NCBI GenBank assembly: GCA_017965425.1
Contig: JAGCPY010000028.1
Coordinates: 1-61,436 of the forward strand
Reading direction: 5' to 3'
DNA length: 61,436 nucleotides
Source: Bacteroidaceae bacterium
GTDB lineage: Bacteria > Bacteroidota > Bacteroidia > Bacteroidales > Bacteroidaceae
The notes beneath the pieces were generated by a model that searched no databases, was not told where the DNA came from, and saw only the letters and a list, made by a program, of their open reading frames with translations. Below are positions 25,626 to 34,058 of this stretch, piece by piece; the stretch's first letter is position 1, and every line of letters starts with the position of its first letter. Position numbers and translations under genes: made by a program.

Positions 25626-27066
25626 ACGACACCATCTGTTGTCTGCAGTAATCATGGCCGTCGGACTCGCGAGTCTGGCGGCCTGTTCGGGCGACGACGA
25701 CGGGCTGACAGAAGCCGACCTGATACCGGTAAAAGGTTATGCGCTCTCAGCTGGAATGTCAACCATCTATTCCACCTCGTCATTCGCTTATGATTCCGAA
25801 GCAGAATGGGTGACAGGCACGCTGAAGACTCGTTTCAATCGAGGTGACAAGCTCTATGACGATGCCCGCACCAGTTCCAACGGCTATGGAGGAGGGCTTG
25901 GTCCTGTCTATGCCGGCTACAGTTGTGGCAGTTGTCATCGCAATGCCGGACGTACAAAGCCAGCCCTTTGGGAAAGTGCCGAAGGCAGTGGCAACTATGG
26001 TTTCTCGGCCATGCTCTGCTATGTGACTCGCAAGAACGGCGTCTTTTTCCAGAACTATGGTCGTGTGATTCACGACCAGGCTATTTACGGTGTGCAGCCC
26101 GAAGGAAAAGTCCACGTGACAAAGCACTACCAGACCTTTGAGTTTCCCGATGGCGAGACATACGAGCTGTGTTATCCCGAGTACAGCATCACCGATTGGT
26201 ATGCCGACAGCATTCGTCCCGAAGACCTCTTCTGTTCAGTGCGCATACCGCTTCGGCACGTAGGAATGGGGCAGATCATGGCACTCGATCCCAATGAGAT
26301 TGAAGCCCTTGCCCGCAAGAGCAACTATCCCGAATGGGGCATCAGCGGGCGGTGTAACTACATCACTGAACGTGGAAAGCGGCAATTGGGTGTTGGTGGC
26401 AATAAAGCACAGCACGCCGACCTCACCGTAGAACTGGGTTTTAGCAGCGACATGGGTGTCACCAACAGCCGTTATCCAGAAGAAATCTGTGAAGGACAGT
26501 TGCAGATGCAGGAAGGTTCCATGATGGGTCTGACCTATGACCAGCTGGACATCTCCACAGAAGATATGGAAGATGTGGACCTCTACCTCCAATGCTTGGG
26601 TGTTCCGGCACGACGCAACGTCAACAATACCACCGTCCGTCAGGGCGAGCAGCTGTTTTATCAGGCTGGATGCCACCTTTGCCACGCCACGACACTGCAC
26701 ACCCGCAACCGTGGAACGACCTTGCTCAATGGAACACAACTGCCTTGGCTGGGTGGGCAGACCATCCATCCCTACAGCGATTTCCTGCTTCACGACATGG
26801 GTAGCGAGATCATGGGTGTAGGGTTGAACGACAACTACGTCAGCGGCCTGGCAAGAGGCAACGAATGGCGTACGACTCCGCTCTGGGGTATTGGCTTACA
26901 GGAAACCGTCAACGGACATACCTATTTCCTCCACGATGGACGTGCCCGCAACTTCACCGAAGCTATCCTCTGGCACGGTGGAGAGGCAGAAGCATCCAAG
27001 AACAAGTTCAAAAACATGAGCCGCGACGAACGGAAGGCCTTGCTAAGGTTTTTGAAGTCGCTTTGA
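25615..27066 (+). CDS. Di-haem DUF1111 (thiol oxidoreductase-like) lipoprotein
   Basis: The 483-residue product has a lipoprotein signal (LASLAAC, Cys 24) followed by SGDDDG, an acidic stretch fitting surface export. It has two c-type haem sites, CGSCH (104-108) and CHLCH (353-357), as in the DUF1111 family, which is related to di-haem cytochrome c peroxidases and accompanies imelysins in many genomes. The C-terminus carries FLHDGRARNFTEAILWHGGE, the usual family signature. It would receive haem from the CcsBA protein encoded downstream. A role in surface redox chemistry of iron is an inference from context. Confidence 0.93.
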   Translation: MKNKRHHLLSAVIMAVGLASLAACSGDDDGLTEADLIPVKGYALSAGMSTIYSTSSFAYDSEAEWVTGTLKTRFNRGDKLYDDARTSSNGYGGGLGPVYAGYSCGSCHRNAGRTKPALWESAEGSGNYGFSAMLCYVTRKNGVFFQNYGRVIHDQAIYGVQPEGKVHVTKHYQTFEFPDGETYELCYPEYSITDWYADSIRPEDLFCSVRIPLRHVGMGQIMALDPNEIEALARKSNYPEWGISGRCNYITERGKRQLGVGGNKAQHADLTVELGFSSDMGVTNSRYPEEICEGQLQMQEGSMMGLTYDQLDISTEDMEDVDLYLQCLGVPARRNVNNTTVRQGEQLFYQAGCHLCHATTLHTRNRGTTLLNGTQLPWLGGQTIHPYSDFLLHDMGSEIMGVGLNDNYVSGLARGNEWRTTPLWGIGLQETVNGHTYFLHDGRARNFTEAILWHGGEAEASKNKFKNMSRDERKALLRFLKSL

Positions 27067-27108
27067 AAAACAGAAACATCCTTCAAACTCCACATAAACA
27101 ATCGTCAC

Positions 27109-28380
27109 ATGAAAACAACAGTAAAAATACTATTATTCATAAGCCTCTCTTTCTCACATGTGAATATGCTTTCTGCAAAAACAACTGCCGCTCTCCCTTC
27201 ACGGGATGGGGCAGGGGAGGAGAAGCTCGACATGACCAATGGCGTGGTTCCAATTGCAGACAACCGCGGCTTCACGCTCCAGAGCAAGGACGGCAAATTC
27301 ATCTTCAAGCCTTATCTGATGCTTCAGGCCAGCGGCAACTTCAACTGGTATGACAGCGAAGGTCTCGACAAGGCCTACAATCAAGACAATGTTGCCAACA
27401 GCGGCTTTGCCATCCCCAATGCCATCCTCGGTTTCACGGGTCGTGCTTTTGGCAAAATCGATTACAACCTTTGCATCAACGCCGCCGCCAGCGGTTCGGC
27501 CATCCTGCAACAGGCTTGGATAGACTATGGCATCAACAGAGCAGCCCACTTCCGTGTTGGAAAGTTCAAGACGCCGTTTTCACACGCCTACCTCACGACG
27601 CTTGGAGAGACGCTGTTGCCATCGTTGCCCAATTCCATGACACAAGCCGTCATCCTGCCTTACTCGCTCAATGCTGTCACCCCCGCTTTTGCCACAGGTT
27701 TTGACTTGGGTGTAGAGTTTCATGGCATCACGAAAACCGGCATCGGCTATGAAGTGGGGCTGTTTAATGGAACAGGCATTAACGTGAACGCTGCCACGAA
27801 AACTTTTTCCGACGACATCCATATTCCTTCGTTGCTCTATGCGGGGCGGCTCACTTACCAACCATTTGGAGAGATGCCCACCACGCAAGGCAATCCCAAG
27901 TTGCTGAATGAAAAGAAGATGCTCTTCGGCCTTTCGGCCAACTACAATGTTGAAAGCGAAAACGAATCCACCAACGACCTGCGTCTTGGAGCCGAATTTG
28001 CCATGCTTTGGAAACGTCTGTACGTGGCTGGTGAATTCTACTTCATGCAAGTCGATTTCACCAACCGGCAAAAGATTCAGGACAAATACAATTACCTCGG
28101 TGCATATATACAGGCAGGCTATTTCGTGACGAAGAACCTGCAACCCGCTCTTCGTTACGACTTCTACGACCGCAACGGCATCGGTAAGACCGGAGCAGGC
28201 GGTTTTCTCAATTGTCCAGCCGTCGGCATCAACTACTTCATCCCTGGATGCAATCTCAAATTATCGGGAATGTATGAATATGTAGGCCGATGGGGTCACG
28301 ACACCCAACTTGACCGCGACATCGACGACCTCGGCATCTCCACGCATAAAGCCGTGGTCATGTTACAATACTCATTCTGA
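27109..28380 (+). CDS. Second outer-membrane porin (OprO/OprP-like)
   Basis: The 423-residue product has a signal peptide (cut near LSA-KTT), then a barrel with GFTLQSKDGKFIFKPYLMLQ, FKTPFSHAYLTTLGETLLPS and a Phe at the C-terminus (VMLQYSF), the typical end of a BamA-assembled barrel. This fits phosphate-selective-porin-like proteins that also transport other anions. Just after the signal peptide the residues ALPSRDGAGEE are encoded by a G/C-rich palindrome half (27,190-27,224) related to the element in the frd operon, an in-frame insertion. It lies 42 bp after the DUF1111 gene. Confidence 0.87.
   Translation: MKTTVKILLFISLSFSHVNMLSAKTTAALPSRDGAGEEKLDMTNGVVPIADNRGFTLQSKDGKFIFKPYLMLQASGNFNWYDSEGLDKAYNQDNVANSGFAIPNAILGFTGRAFGKIDYNLCINAAASGSAILQQAWIDYGINRAAHFRVGKFKTPFSHAYLTTLGETLLPSLPNSMTQAVILPYSLNAVTPAFATGFDLGVEFHGITKTGIGYEVGLFNGTGINVNAATKTFSDDIHIPSLLYAGRLTYQPFGEMPTTQGNPKLLNEKKMLFGLSANYNVESENESTNDLRLGAEFAMLWKRLYVAGEFYFMQVDFTNRQKIQDKYNYLGAYIQAGYFVTKNLQPALRYDFYDRNGIGKTGAGGFLNCPAVGINYFIPGCNLKLSGMYEYVGRWGHDTQLDRDIDDLGISTHKAVVMLQYSF
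27190..27224. repeat. Half copy of the G/C-rich palindromic element inside a porin gene
   Basis: CTCTCCCTTCACGGGATGGG followed by GCAGGGGAGGAG resembles one arm of the frdA-frdB intergenic element (CTCCCT, a short loop, AGGGA, then a G-rich tail). It encodes ALPSRDGAGEE right after the signal peptide, where a short extra loop would be tolerated. Confidence 0.5.
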
Positions 28381-28427
28381 GGATAGGAGGTAAGTCTTTT
28401 GTTAATTATTCAAAAAAAGTAAATGGA

Positions 28428-29141
28428 ATGATGAAAAACAGCCTTATCTTTGCAACGCTATTGGGGGCTTTGGCTCTCTCTGCTTGTGACGAAGGTGATA
28501 TCATAGAGCGAAAGCCAGAGGTACAGACGTCTGGTAAGGTAGCCAAACTGACCGCTTATGTTACGGGTGTAGATAGTTGGAGTTCGCCTTATAGTCTTGT
28601 CCTGGCAGGTTTTGCCGAAAACAGCGACTACGCAGTCATCCAGAAGCCGTTACCGAACATCTCTGCGGGGAATGTGACGACGACGCTGCGTATAGGCGAT
28701 GACCACATCTCGACCATCGAGTTGTGCGTCACCAATCGGCTGGGGCAGCGCATATTGTCTTTCGCCAGTGCCTCCGCTGGCCAGATACAAGGCGATACGC
28801 TCCATCTGGAAGTAGGTACGGTGAACGTGGGGATGTACAAGTCCATTCAGGATCGGGTCTTCACCATCACATGTGCGCGCTGCCACGGGCTTGGGAACAC
28901 GCCTGCGGGCAACTTGACGCTGACAGGGAATGAGAGTTATGCTTCACTTGTCAACCATGAGGCACGCCGACCGGAAAATGGCATTCGGGTCGTTCCTGGC
29001 GATGCAGACGCAAGTCTGCTACATAAGGTCATCCACGGTGATGCGGATTCGGGAATCAACTTCGACCACTCGAATATGATCAAGGAGAGCAGCATCATTA
29101 CCCTCATCGACAACTGGATTTCGGCTGGTGCGAAGCCGTAA
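28428..29141 (+). CDS. Mono-haem c-type cytochrome lipoprotein
   Basis: The 237-residue product (or 236 from the second Met) has a lipoprotein signal (LALSAC, Cys 20) followed by DEGD, another acidic stretch fitting surface display. Residues about 35-135 form a beta-rich domain. The C-terminal third is a small cytochrome with CARCHG (149-154) and GDADASLLHKVIHG, the latter being the usual segment around the distal haem ligand region in planctomycete-type and related cytochromes. It is probably a redox partner of the DUF1111 protein. The stop is 4 bp before the RidA-like gene. Confidence 0.88.
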   Translation: MMKNSLIFATLLGALALSACDEGDIIERKPEVQTSGKVAKLTAYVTGVDSWSSPYSLVLAGFAENSDYAVIQKPLPNISAGNVTTTLRIGDDHISTIELCVTNRLGQRILSFASASAGQIQGDTLHLEVGTVNVGMYKSIQDRVFTITCARCHGLGNTPAGNLTLTGNESYASLVNHEARRPENGIRVVPGDADASLLHKVIHGDADSGINFDHSNMIKESSIITLIDNWISAGAKP

Positions 29142-29145
29142 GAAT

Positions 29146-30291
29146 ATGACAAACGAAAAGATAACATTCCATGAATTGGGCGTGACGGTGGAACTTGCCA
29201 CCTTTGCACCCGCGGAAAAAGTAACAGAACAACACGCCATCCTCCACGTGGAGCCGCGCGGTGAGTTGTTTTCGGGCCAGCTCGACCGCATCTGCCGCGC
29301 TGAGCAGGCACTGCTGCATCTCCCACAGTGTGCAGGTGCACGCACCATCTTCAAACGCTATTTCCTCAGCGATGCAACGAACCAGCAGCCTGATGTAATG
29401 TCGCGAATGAAGAACGACTCTTCTGTCAGTTGCATCCAGCAACCACCGTTGGACGGGTCTAAGGTGGCCGCGTGGTTGTACATTGTTTATGGTATGGAGG
29501 TCGAAAACCACGACGGCCTTGTCATTGCCAGCCACAACGGTTACCAGCACCTTTGGAAGATGGGGATGCACGAGCACAAAGGCGATAGTGCCTGGCAGAC
29601 CGAAAGCCTGCTCATCAACTATGAAGAGACCTTGCAGCGTTTTGGAGCCACGTTGGCCGACAATTGCATACGGACGTGGTTCTACGTCCGTGATGTCGAT
29701 ACACAATATGCCGGCATGGTCAAGGCACGTCGCGAGAATTTCATCGAACAAGGCCTGACAGAGAAGACTCATTACATCGCTTCGACAGGAATCGGTGGCC
29801 TGCCTGCCGACACACGTGCACTCATTCAATTGGGCACATACGCTCTCATAGGTTTTGAACCTCGGCAACAACGCTATCTGTATGCAAAGACACACCTTAA
29901 TTCGACTTATGAATACGGGGTGACTTTTGAGCGTGGAACCGTGATGGATTATGGCGACCGTTCCCACGTTTACATCAGTGGCACGGCCAGCATCAACAAC
30001 AAGGGCGAGGTGGTTCACGTAGGCGACATCGTCCGTCAGACACAACGCATGTGGGAGAACGTCAATGCCCTGCTGACCGAAGCCGGCAGTGGTTTCGACG
30101 ATGTGGCACAAATCATCGTTTATCTGCGCGATGTGTGTGACTATGCCATCGTCAAGGCGATGTTCGAAGAGAAATTTCCTTCCACCCCTTGTGTCATCAC
30201 CTACGCTCCCGTCTGTCGGCCCACATGGCTCATTGAGATGGAATGCGTGGCAATCAAGGAGCAAAAGAAGACCGAGTTCCGTGACTTCTAA
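29146..30291 (+). CDS. RidA/YjgF-fold protein, FkbO/Hyg5-like two-part architecture
   Basis: The 381-residue product has no signal peptide, so it is cytoplasmic. The C-terminal 120 residues are a RidA-like domain: HVYISGTASINNKGEVVHVG, then QTQRMWENVNALLTEAGSGF and YLRDVCDYAIVKAMFEEKFP with an end ITYAPVCRPTWLIEMECVAI. The N-terminal half resembles the degenerate RidA half of chorismatase-like (FkbO/Hyg5) proteins (RTWFYVRDVD and YGMEVENHDG). The substrate is unknown. I start at the ATG 29,146 and not at a GTG 18 bp earlier that would overlap the previous gene. The stop touches the ccsBA start. Confidence 0.83.
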   Translation: MTNEKITFHELGVTVELATFAPAEKVTEQHAILHVEPRGELFSGQLDRICRAEQALLHLPQCAGARTIFKRYFLSDATNQQPDVMSRMKNDSSVSCIQQPPLDGSKVAAWLYIVYGMEVENHDGLVIASHNGYQHLWKMGMHEHKGDSAWQTESLLINYEETLQRFGATLADNCIRTWFYVRDVDTQYAGMVKARRENFIEQGLTEKTHYIASTGIGGLPADTRALIQLGTYALIGFEPRQQRYLYAKTHLNSTYEYGVTFERGTVMDYGDRSHVYISGTASINNKGEVVHVGDIVRQTQRMWENVNALLTEAGSGFDDVAQIIVYLRDVCDYAIVKAMFEEKFPSTPCVITYAPVCRPTWLIEMECVAIKEQKKTEFRDF

Positions 30292-32406
30292 ATGAAGCGA
30301 GTTCCTTTTTTCCTTCTTTTGTTGTGCGTGGCTGTTCTGGCCATAGCCACTTTTATCGAGGACAGCCACGGCACGTCCTTCATCCACACGACGGTTTATG
30401 GAGCCTGGTGGTTTCAGCTGTTGTGGGCTGTTGTTGCGGCATCTGCCATCTGGACATTCTGCACACAGAAGCTATGGCGTCGTTGGTTCGTGCTGGGCTT
30501 CCACCTGAGTCTTATCCTCATTCTCGTGGGTGGGTTCCTGACGTCACAAACTCGCCAGAAGGGCATCTTGCATTTGCGGCAGGGTGAAGAGATACAGGCG
30601 TTTGTGGATAACGAAAAACACGTACGGCATTTTTCGTTCAGTGTGTGTCTCGACACCTTCTTCATACAACCCTATCCCCATACGGCCACTCCCCAGGACT
30701 TCGTCAGCCGAATCACGGTCACGGACAAAAGGTCAACCGAAGCCGGAAACAGCACGGGCGAGGAACGCTTGCAAGCTGTCATCTCGATGAATCGCATCTT
30801 TCATCACGACGGCTATCGCTTCTATCAGACGAGCTATGACCCCGACGGGCATGGCTCTTGGTTGACCGTCACCTACGACCCTTGGGGAACCCCTGTTGCC
30901 TATGCGGGTTTCCTGCTTTTCGGCCTCTTTGGCGTCATGATGCTATTGAGCAGTCAGGGGACTTTTAGGAAGGAAATCAGGCATTTGGATGGCGAGGTTG
31001 TCAGCCGTCCAAACACCTACCTCTGTCTGGCGATGCTTCTTGCCTTCGGAGCAGCCGTCTGGCCTTGGCAAAGGGTAGGGGAGGACGTTTCCACCGAGAA
31101 GATTCCATGCGTTAGTCGCGCTCTTGCAGACAGTTTGGCGAGGGAACCGGTGGTGTGGAACGGGCGCATCTGTCCATTGAACACGCTGGCCACAGATGTC
31201 GTGACGAAAATCAGCGGAAAACGCACTCCTCACGGCTACAGCCCTGAACAGGTCGTGGTGAGCTGGGCACGTTATCCCGATGTGTGGAACCGTGCGCCGC
31301 TCATCAAGGTCAAGGATGCAGGCCTTCGCCAACGCCTCGGCATAGAGAAGCAGCATATCGCCCTTTCCCAACTCTATGACGGAGAGAGCTATCGCCTTCA
31401 ACAGCTTTGGGACAACGAAACAGACAAACAATCCAAACTCTGCAAAGCCATTCGGGAAACCGATGAACGGGTTGCACTTGTTGGAATGATCATCGACGGG
31501 AGCCTCATCGAACGTGCACCCGTGGATGCACCTCCGCTTTCTGCCTTCCGCCTGCAGGCCGAGCTCTTGTACAACCGCCTCCCGTTCGTGAGCATCCTCT
31601 TCATGGCCAACCTCACTTTGGGACTGCTGGCCCTTCTCTTCCTCCTTTTTCAGCCCTCGGTGGTTCAGCCCTCATCCTCCACCACTCGGCGCTTTATTCT
31701 AAGTGTTTTGCACTCGGCTCTTTACGCGTCCACCATCTTGCTGACCTTTGCCTACGTCTTGCGCTGGTATGTCAGCGGTCACATACCTCTTTCCAATGGA
31801 TTTGAGACGATGATGTTCGTGGCTTTAGCCATTCTCCTTGTTGCCTGTTGGCTATCGCGCCGGTTCCAGTTTGCCATCCCCTTTGGCTTCCTGCTTTCCG
31901 GTTTCACCCTCTTGGTGGCTCACCTTGGATTGATGAATCCGCAGGTCAGTTCGCTCATGCCTGTGTTGAATTCTCCTTGGCTGAGCAGCCATGTCAGCTC
32001 CATCATGATTGCCTATGCCCTGCTGTCCTTCACCTTCCTGATTGCCCTTTTCTATTTTGCACTCAGCACGCTACGCTCCAGCCCTTCTTCGCTCCAGCAG
32101 TTCACTCAGCTCAGCCGCCTTCTGCTTTATCCGGCTGTCATGTTGCTCGGCCTTGGCATCTTTCTGGGAGCCGTGTGGGCTAACGTCTCGTGGGGAGCCT
32201 ATTGGAGCTGGGATCCGAAGGAGGTGTGGGCGTTGATTACGTTCCTGGTCTATTCCTTGCCCCTCCACAGGAGCAGCCTGCCACTGTTCCAGCGCTCGCG
32301 CGCGTATCATTTCTATATGCTCCTTGCCTTCCTCACCGTCCTGATGACTTATTTCGGTGTCAACTTTCTCTTAGGAGGAATGCACAGCTACGCCAATGCC
32401 TCATAA
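30292..32406 (+). CDS. ccsBA: Cytochrome c maturation protein, CcsB-CcsA (ResB-ResC) fusion
   Basis: CcsBA (system II) exports haem and ligates it to CxxCH motifs in the periplasm. The 704-residue product combines a ResB/CcsB part (helices at about 5-20, 40-60 and 75-95, then a large periplasmic region with YQTSYDPDGHGSWLTVTYDP) with a C-terminal CcsA part of about eight helices containing the haem-handling WGAYWSWDPKEVW. Conserved His occur in SGHIPLSNGFE and SSHVSS. The client proteins are probably the two haem lipoproteins of the same run. It starts right after the RidA-like stop. Confidence 0.94.
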   Translation: MKRVPFFLLLLCVAVLAIATFIEDSHGTSFIHTTVYGAWWFQLLWAVVAASAIWTFCTQKLWRRWFVLGFHLSLILILVGGFLTSQTRQKGILHLRQGEEIQAFVDNEKHVRHFSFSVCLDTFFIQPYPHTATPQDFVSRITVTDKRSTEAGNSTGEERLQAVISMNRIFHHDGYRFYQTSYDPDGHGSWLTVTYDPWGTPVAYAGFLLFGLFGVMMLLSSQGTFRKEIRHLDGEVVSRPNTYLCLAMLLAFGAAVWPWQRVGEDVSTEKIPCVSRALADSLAREPVVWNGRICPLNTLATDVVTKISGKRTPHGYSPEQVVVSWARYPDVWNRAPLIKVKDAGLRQRLGIEKQHIALSQLYDGESYRLQQLWDNETDKQSKLCKAIRETDERVALVGMIIDGSLIERAPVDAPPLSAFRLQAELLYNRLPFVSILFMANLTLGLLALLFLLFQPSVVQPSSSTTRRFILSVLHSALYASTILLTFAYVLRWYVSGHIPLSNGFETMMFVALAILLVACWLSRRFQFAIPFGFLLSGFTLLVAHLGLMNPQVSSLMPVLNSPWLSSHVSSIMIAYALLSFTFLIALFYFALSTLRSSPSSLQQFTQLSRLLLYPAVMLLGLGIFLGAVWANVSWGAYWSWDPKEVWALITFLVYSLPLHRSSLPLFQRSRAYHFYMLLAFLTVLMTYFGVNFLLGGMHSYANAS

Positions 32407-32423
32407 CCCCTGCATTCAGCCAC

Positions 32424-33668
32424 ATGAATACTTTCGTCTTCGATAACGGTTTGCGTGTCATTCTCGCTCCTTCAGAAACCAACGTGGTATATGCCGGCAT
32501 TGCCGTCGCCACAGGGACACGCCATGAACTCGACACCGAGAGCGGCATGGCCCACTTGGTCGAGCACATGTCGTTCAAAGGAACGGCACGTCTTTCTTCC
32601 GTGCAGATTCTCAACCGCATGGAGAGTGTCGGCGGCGACCTGAATGCCTATACGGGCAAAGAAGAAACAGTCTATTATGCCACCTTCCTGCGTCCCCACC
32701 TTAAAAGAGCCATCCCGTTGCTCTTTGACATCGTCTTCTCCAGCACCTTCCCTCAAGCCGAATTGGACAAGGAGGTCGAAGTGGTCATCGACGAGATAGA
32801 GAGCTACAACGATACCCCTTCTGACCTCATCTTTGATGACTTCGAGGGTCTGCTCTTTCCCAATCATCCTCTTGGACGCAAAATCCTCGGCAATGCCGAA
32901 CGCCTCCGTCAATACCGCACTGCCGACCTTCAGCGCTTCGTCAGCCGATGCTACACGCCCGATCGTGCCGTTTTGTTTGTCAAGGGAAATGTCAGTGAAG
33001 AGGACATCAGAAGCCTCATCCCCCGCCTCCCTCTCGAAAGGGAGAGGGGGAGTATATGCTTATTTGGAGTTGAAGATGGAAAGGTAACCACTCCCCCTCT
33101 CCTTTTGGAGAAGGGGGCGGGTGGTGAGACTTGTATCTCCAAGCACACTCACCAAGCTCATGTCATGCTTGGAAGCCGTGCCTACGCCGCCAATGACCCA
33201 CGACGCATGGGGCTCTATCTGCTCAACAACATCCTCGGCGGGCCTGCCATGAACTCGCGCCTCAGCCTTGCCTTGCGCGAGCGGACAGGACTTGTCTATG
33301 CCGTCGAGAGCAACTACACGGCTTATAGCGACACGGGTGTTTGGGCGACCTACTTCGGATGTGACCACGCCGACGTACGCCGATGCCTGCGGCTCGTAAA
33401 CCGAGAACTGCAACGACTCGTCGAGCGTCCACTCTCGTCCCGCATGCTGGCTATTGCCAAAAGACAACTGAAGGGGCAGATGGGTATCGCCTATGACAAC
33501 TCCGAGAATGTGGCTCTGTCGATGGCCAAACGTTTCCTTCATGAAGGCCGGGTGCCCACGCTGGAAGAGATGTATCAGCAGATAGATGACCTCAGCCCCG
33601 AGGCGCTGCAAACCATCGCTGAAGAACACTTTGCGCCAGACCGTCTCGTCACACTCATCTATCAATAA
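32424..33668 (+). CDS. M16 family zinc peptidase with in-frame palindromic insert
   Basis: The 414-residue product is a single M16 unit pair: the inverted zinc motif HLVEH (44-48) lies in MAHLVEHMSFKGT, the distal Glu is in VVIDEIESYND, and the C-terminal half has SRLSLALRERTGLVYAVESN. Such processing peptidases in Bacteroidota have no signal peptide and may be cytoplasmic. Residues about 199-234 (LPLERERGS...PPLLLEKGAGG) are encoded by a G/C-rich palindromic repeat (33,017-33,127) and interrupt the linker before HQAHVMLGSRAY. The frame stays open through it, so the protein is probably still made. The start was set at 32,424, 17 bp after ccsBA. Confidence 0.88.
   Translation: MNTFVFDNGLRVILAPSETNVVYAGIAVATGTRHELDTESGMAHLVEHMSFKGTARLSSVQILNRMESVGGDLNAYTGKEETVYYATFLRPHLKRAIPLLFDIVFSSTFPQAELDKEVEVVIDEIESYNDTPSDLIFDDFEGLLFPNHPLGRKILGNAERLRQYRTADLQRFVSRCYTPDRAVLFVKGNVSEEDIRSLIPRLPLERERGSICLFGVEDGKVTTPPLLLEKGAGGETCISKHTHQAHVMLGSRAYAANDPRRMGLYLLNNILGGPAMNSRLSLALRERTGLVYAVESNYTAYSDTGVWATYFGCDHADVRRCLRLVNRELQRLVERPLSSRMLAIAKRQLKGQMGIAYDNSENVALSMAKRFLHEGRVPTLEEMYQQIDDLSPEALQTIAEEHFAPDRLVTLIYQ
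33017..33127. repeat. Palindromic element inserted in frame in the M16 gene
   Basis: Two hairpins, CCTCCCTCTCGAAAGGGAGA plus G-run on the left and CCCCCTCTCCTTTTGGAGAA plus G-run on the right, face each other across about 33 bp. The left ends in GAGTA and the right begins ACCACTCCC, as in the frdA-frdB element. The length of about 108 bp keeps the reading frame. The layout recalls Rickettsia palindromic elements, which also sit inside genes. Confidence 0.8.
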
Positions 33669-33676
33669 ACCAATAA

Positions 33677-33808
33677 GATGGGAAGGTATATACCTTCTTC
33701 ACGGAACTAATTTACCTTCTTCACGTAAGGTATTTACCTTTTACATGAAAGGTGAACGACTTCTTATAGAAGCGTTTACAGACTTCATGAGCTTACTGTA
33801 CCTGTGTT
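33677..33808. repeat. 22-bp dyad repeat array (copy F, six units in exact phase)
   Basis: Six units of exactly 22 bp begin at 33,677, 33,699, 33,721, 33,743, 33,765 and 33,787. The first holds the perfect 16-bp palindrome GAAGGTATATACCTTC (33,682-33,697). The next two carry ACTAATTTACCTTCT and AAGGTATTTACCTTTT; the later ones decay progressively. This is the longest and most regular copy in the window, and it lies 8 bp beyond the M16 stop codon. Confidence 0.85.
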
Positions 33809-33814
33809 TTAGGT

Positions 33815-34058
33815 AAAAAAAGCCTCAATCCCTCACCTTTCATGCTATCTGGTTGATATACAACCTTTTGTTGGTGAGGGATTGGTGAGGGTATTGTGAG
33901 GGATGGTGTGGGATTGGGGAAAGCAAAGGACAAATGGATGGTGATATGTTCTTCATGAATCCCTCACCATCCCTCACCATTCCCTCACCATTCCCTCACC
34001 AGTAAGCGTTTGTCTGTCAAGTTGATAATGAGAAAGGTGAGGGATTGAGGCTTTTTTT
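33815..34058. repeat. Composite TCCCTCACC hairpin element, full copy
   Basis: The outer arms (33,815-33,841 and 34,032-34,058) are perfect complements over 27 bp, built on GCCTCAATCCCTCACC next to runs of A and T. Inner arms (33,873-33,915 and about 33,958-34,000) each carry four degenerate GGTGAGGGA units and are complementary at about 38 of 43 positions. The spacers between outer and inner arms align with those of the 10.8-kb copy. The element ends 16 bp from the M20 stop codon. Confidence 0.87.

Noticed and set aside
29104-30387. 427-codon open frame on the minus strand
   Set aside because: It is antisense to the RidA-like gene, which fits its neighbours without gaps and has recognisable motifs.
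33677-33808. CRISPR array
   Set aside because: The 22-bp units adjoin without spacers, are degenerate, and no cas gene is present.
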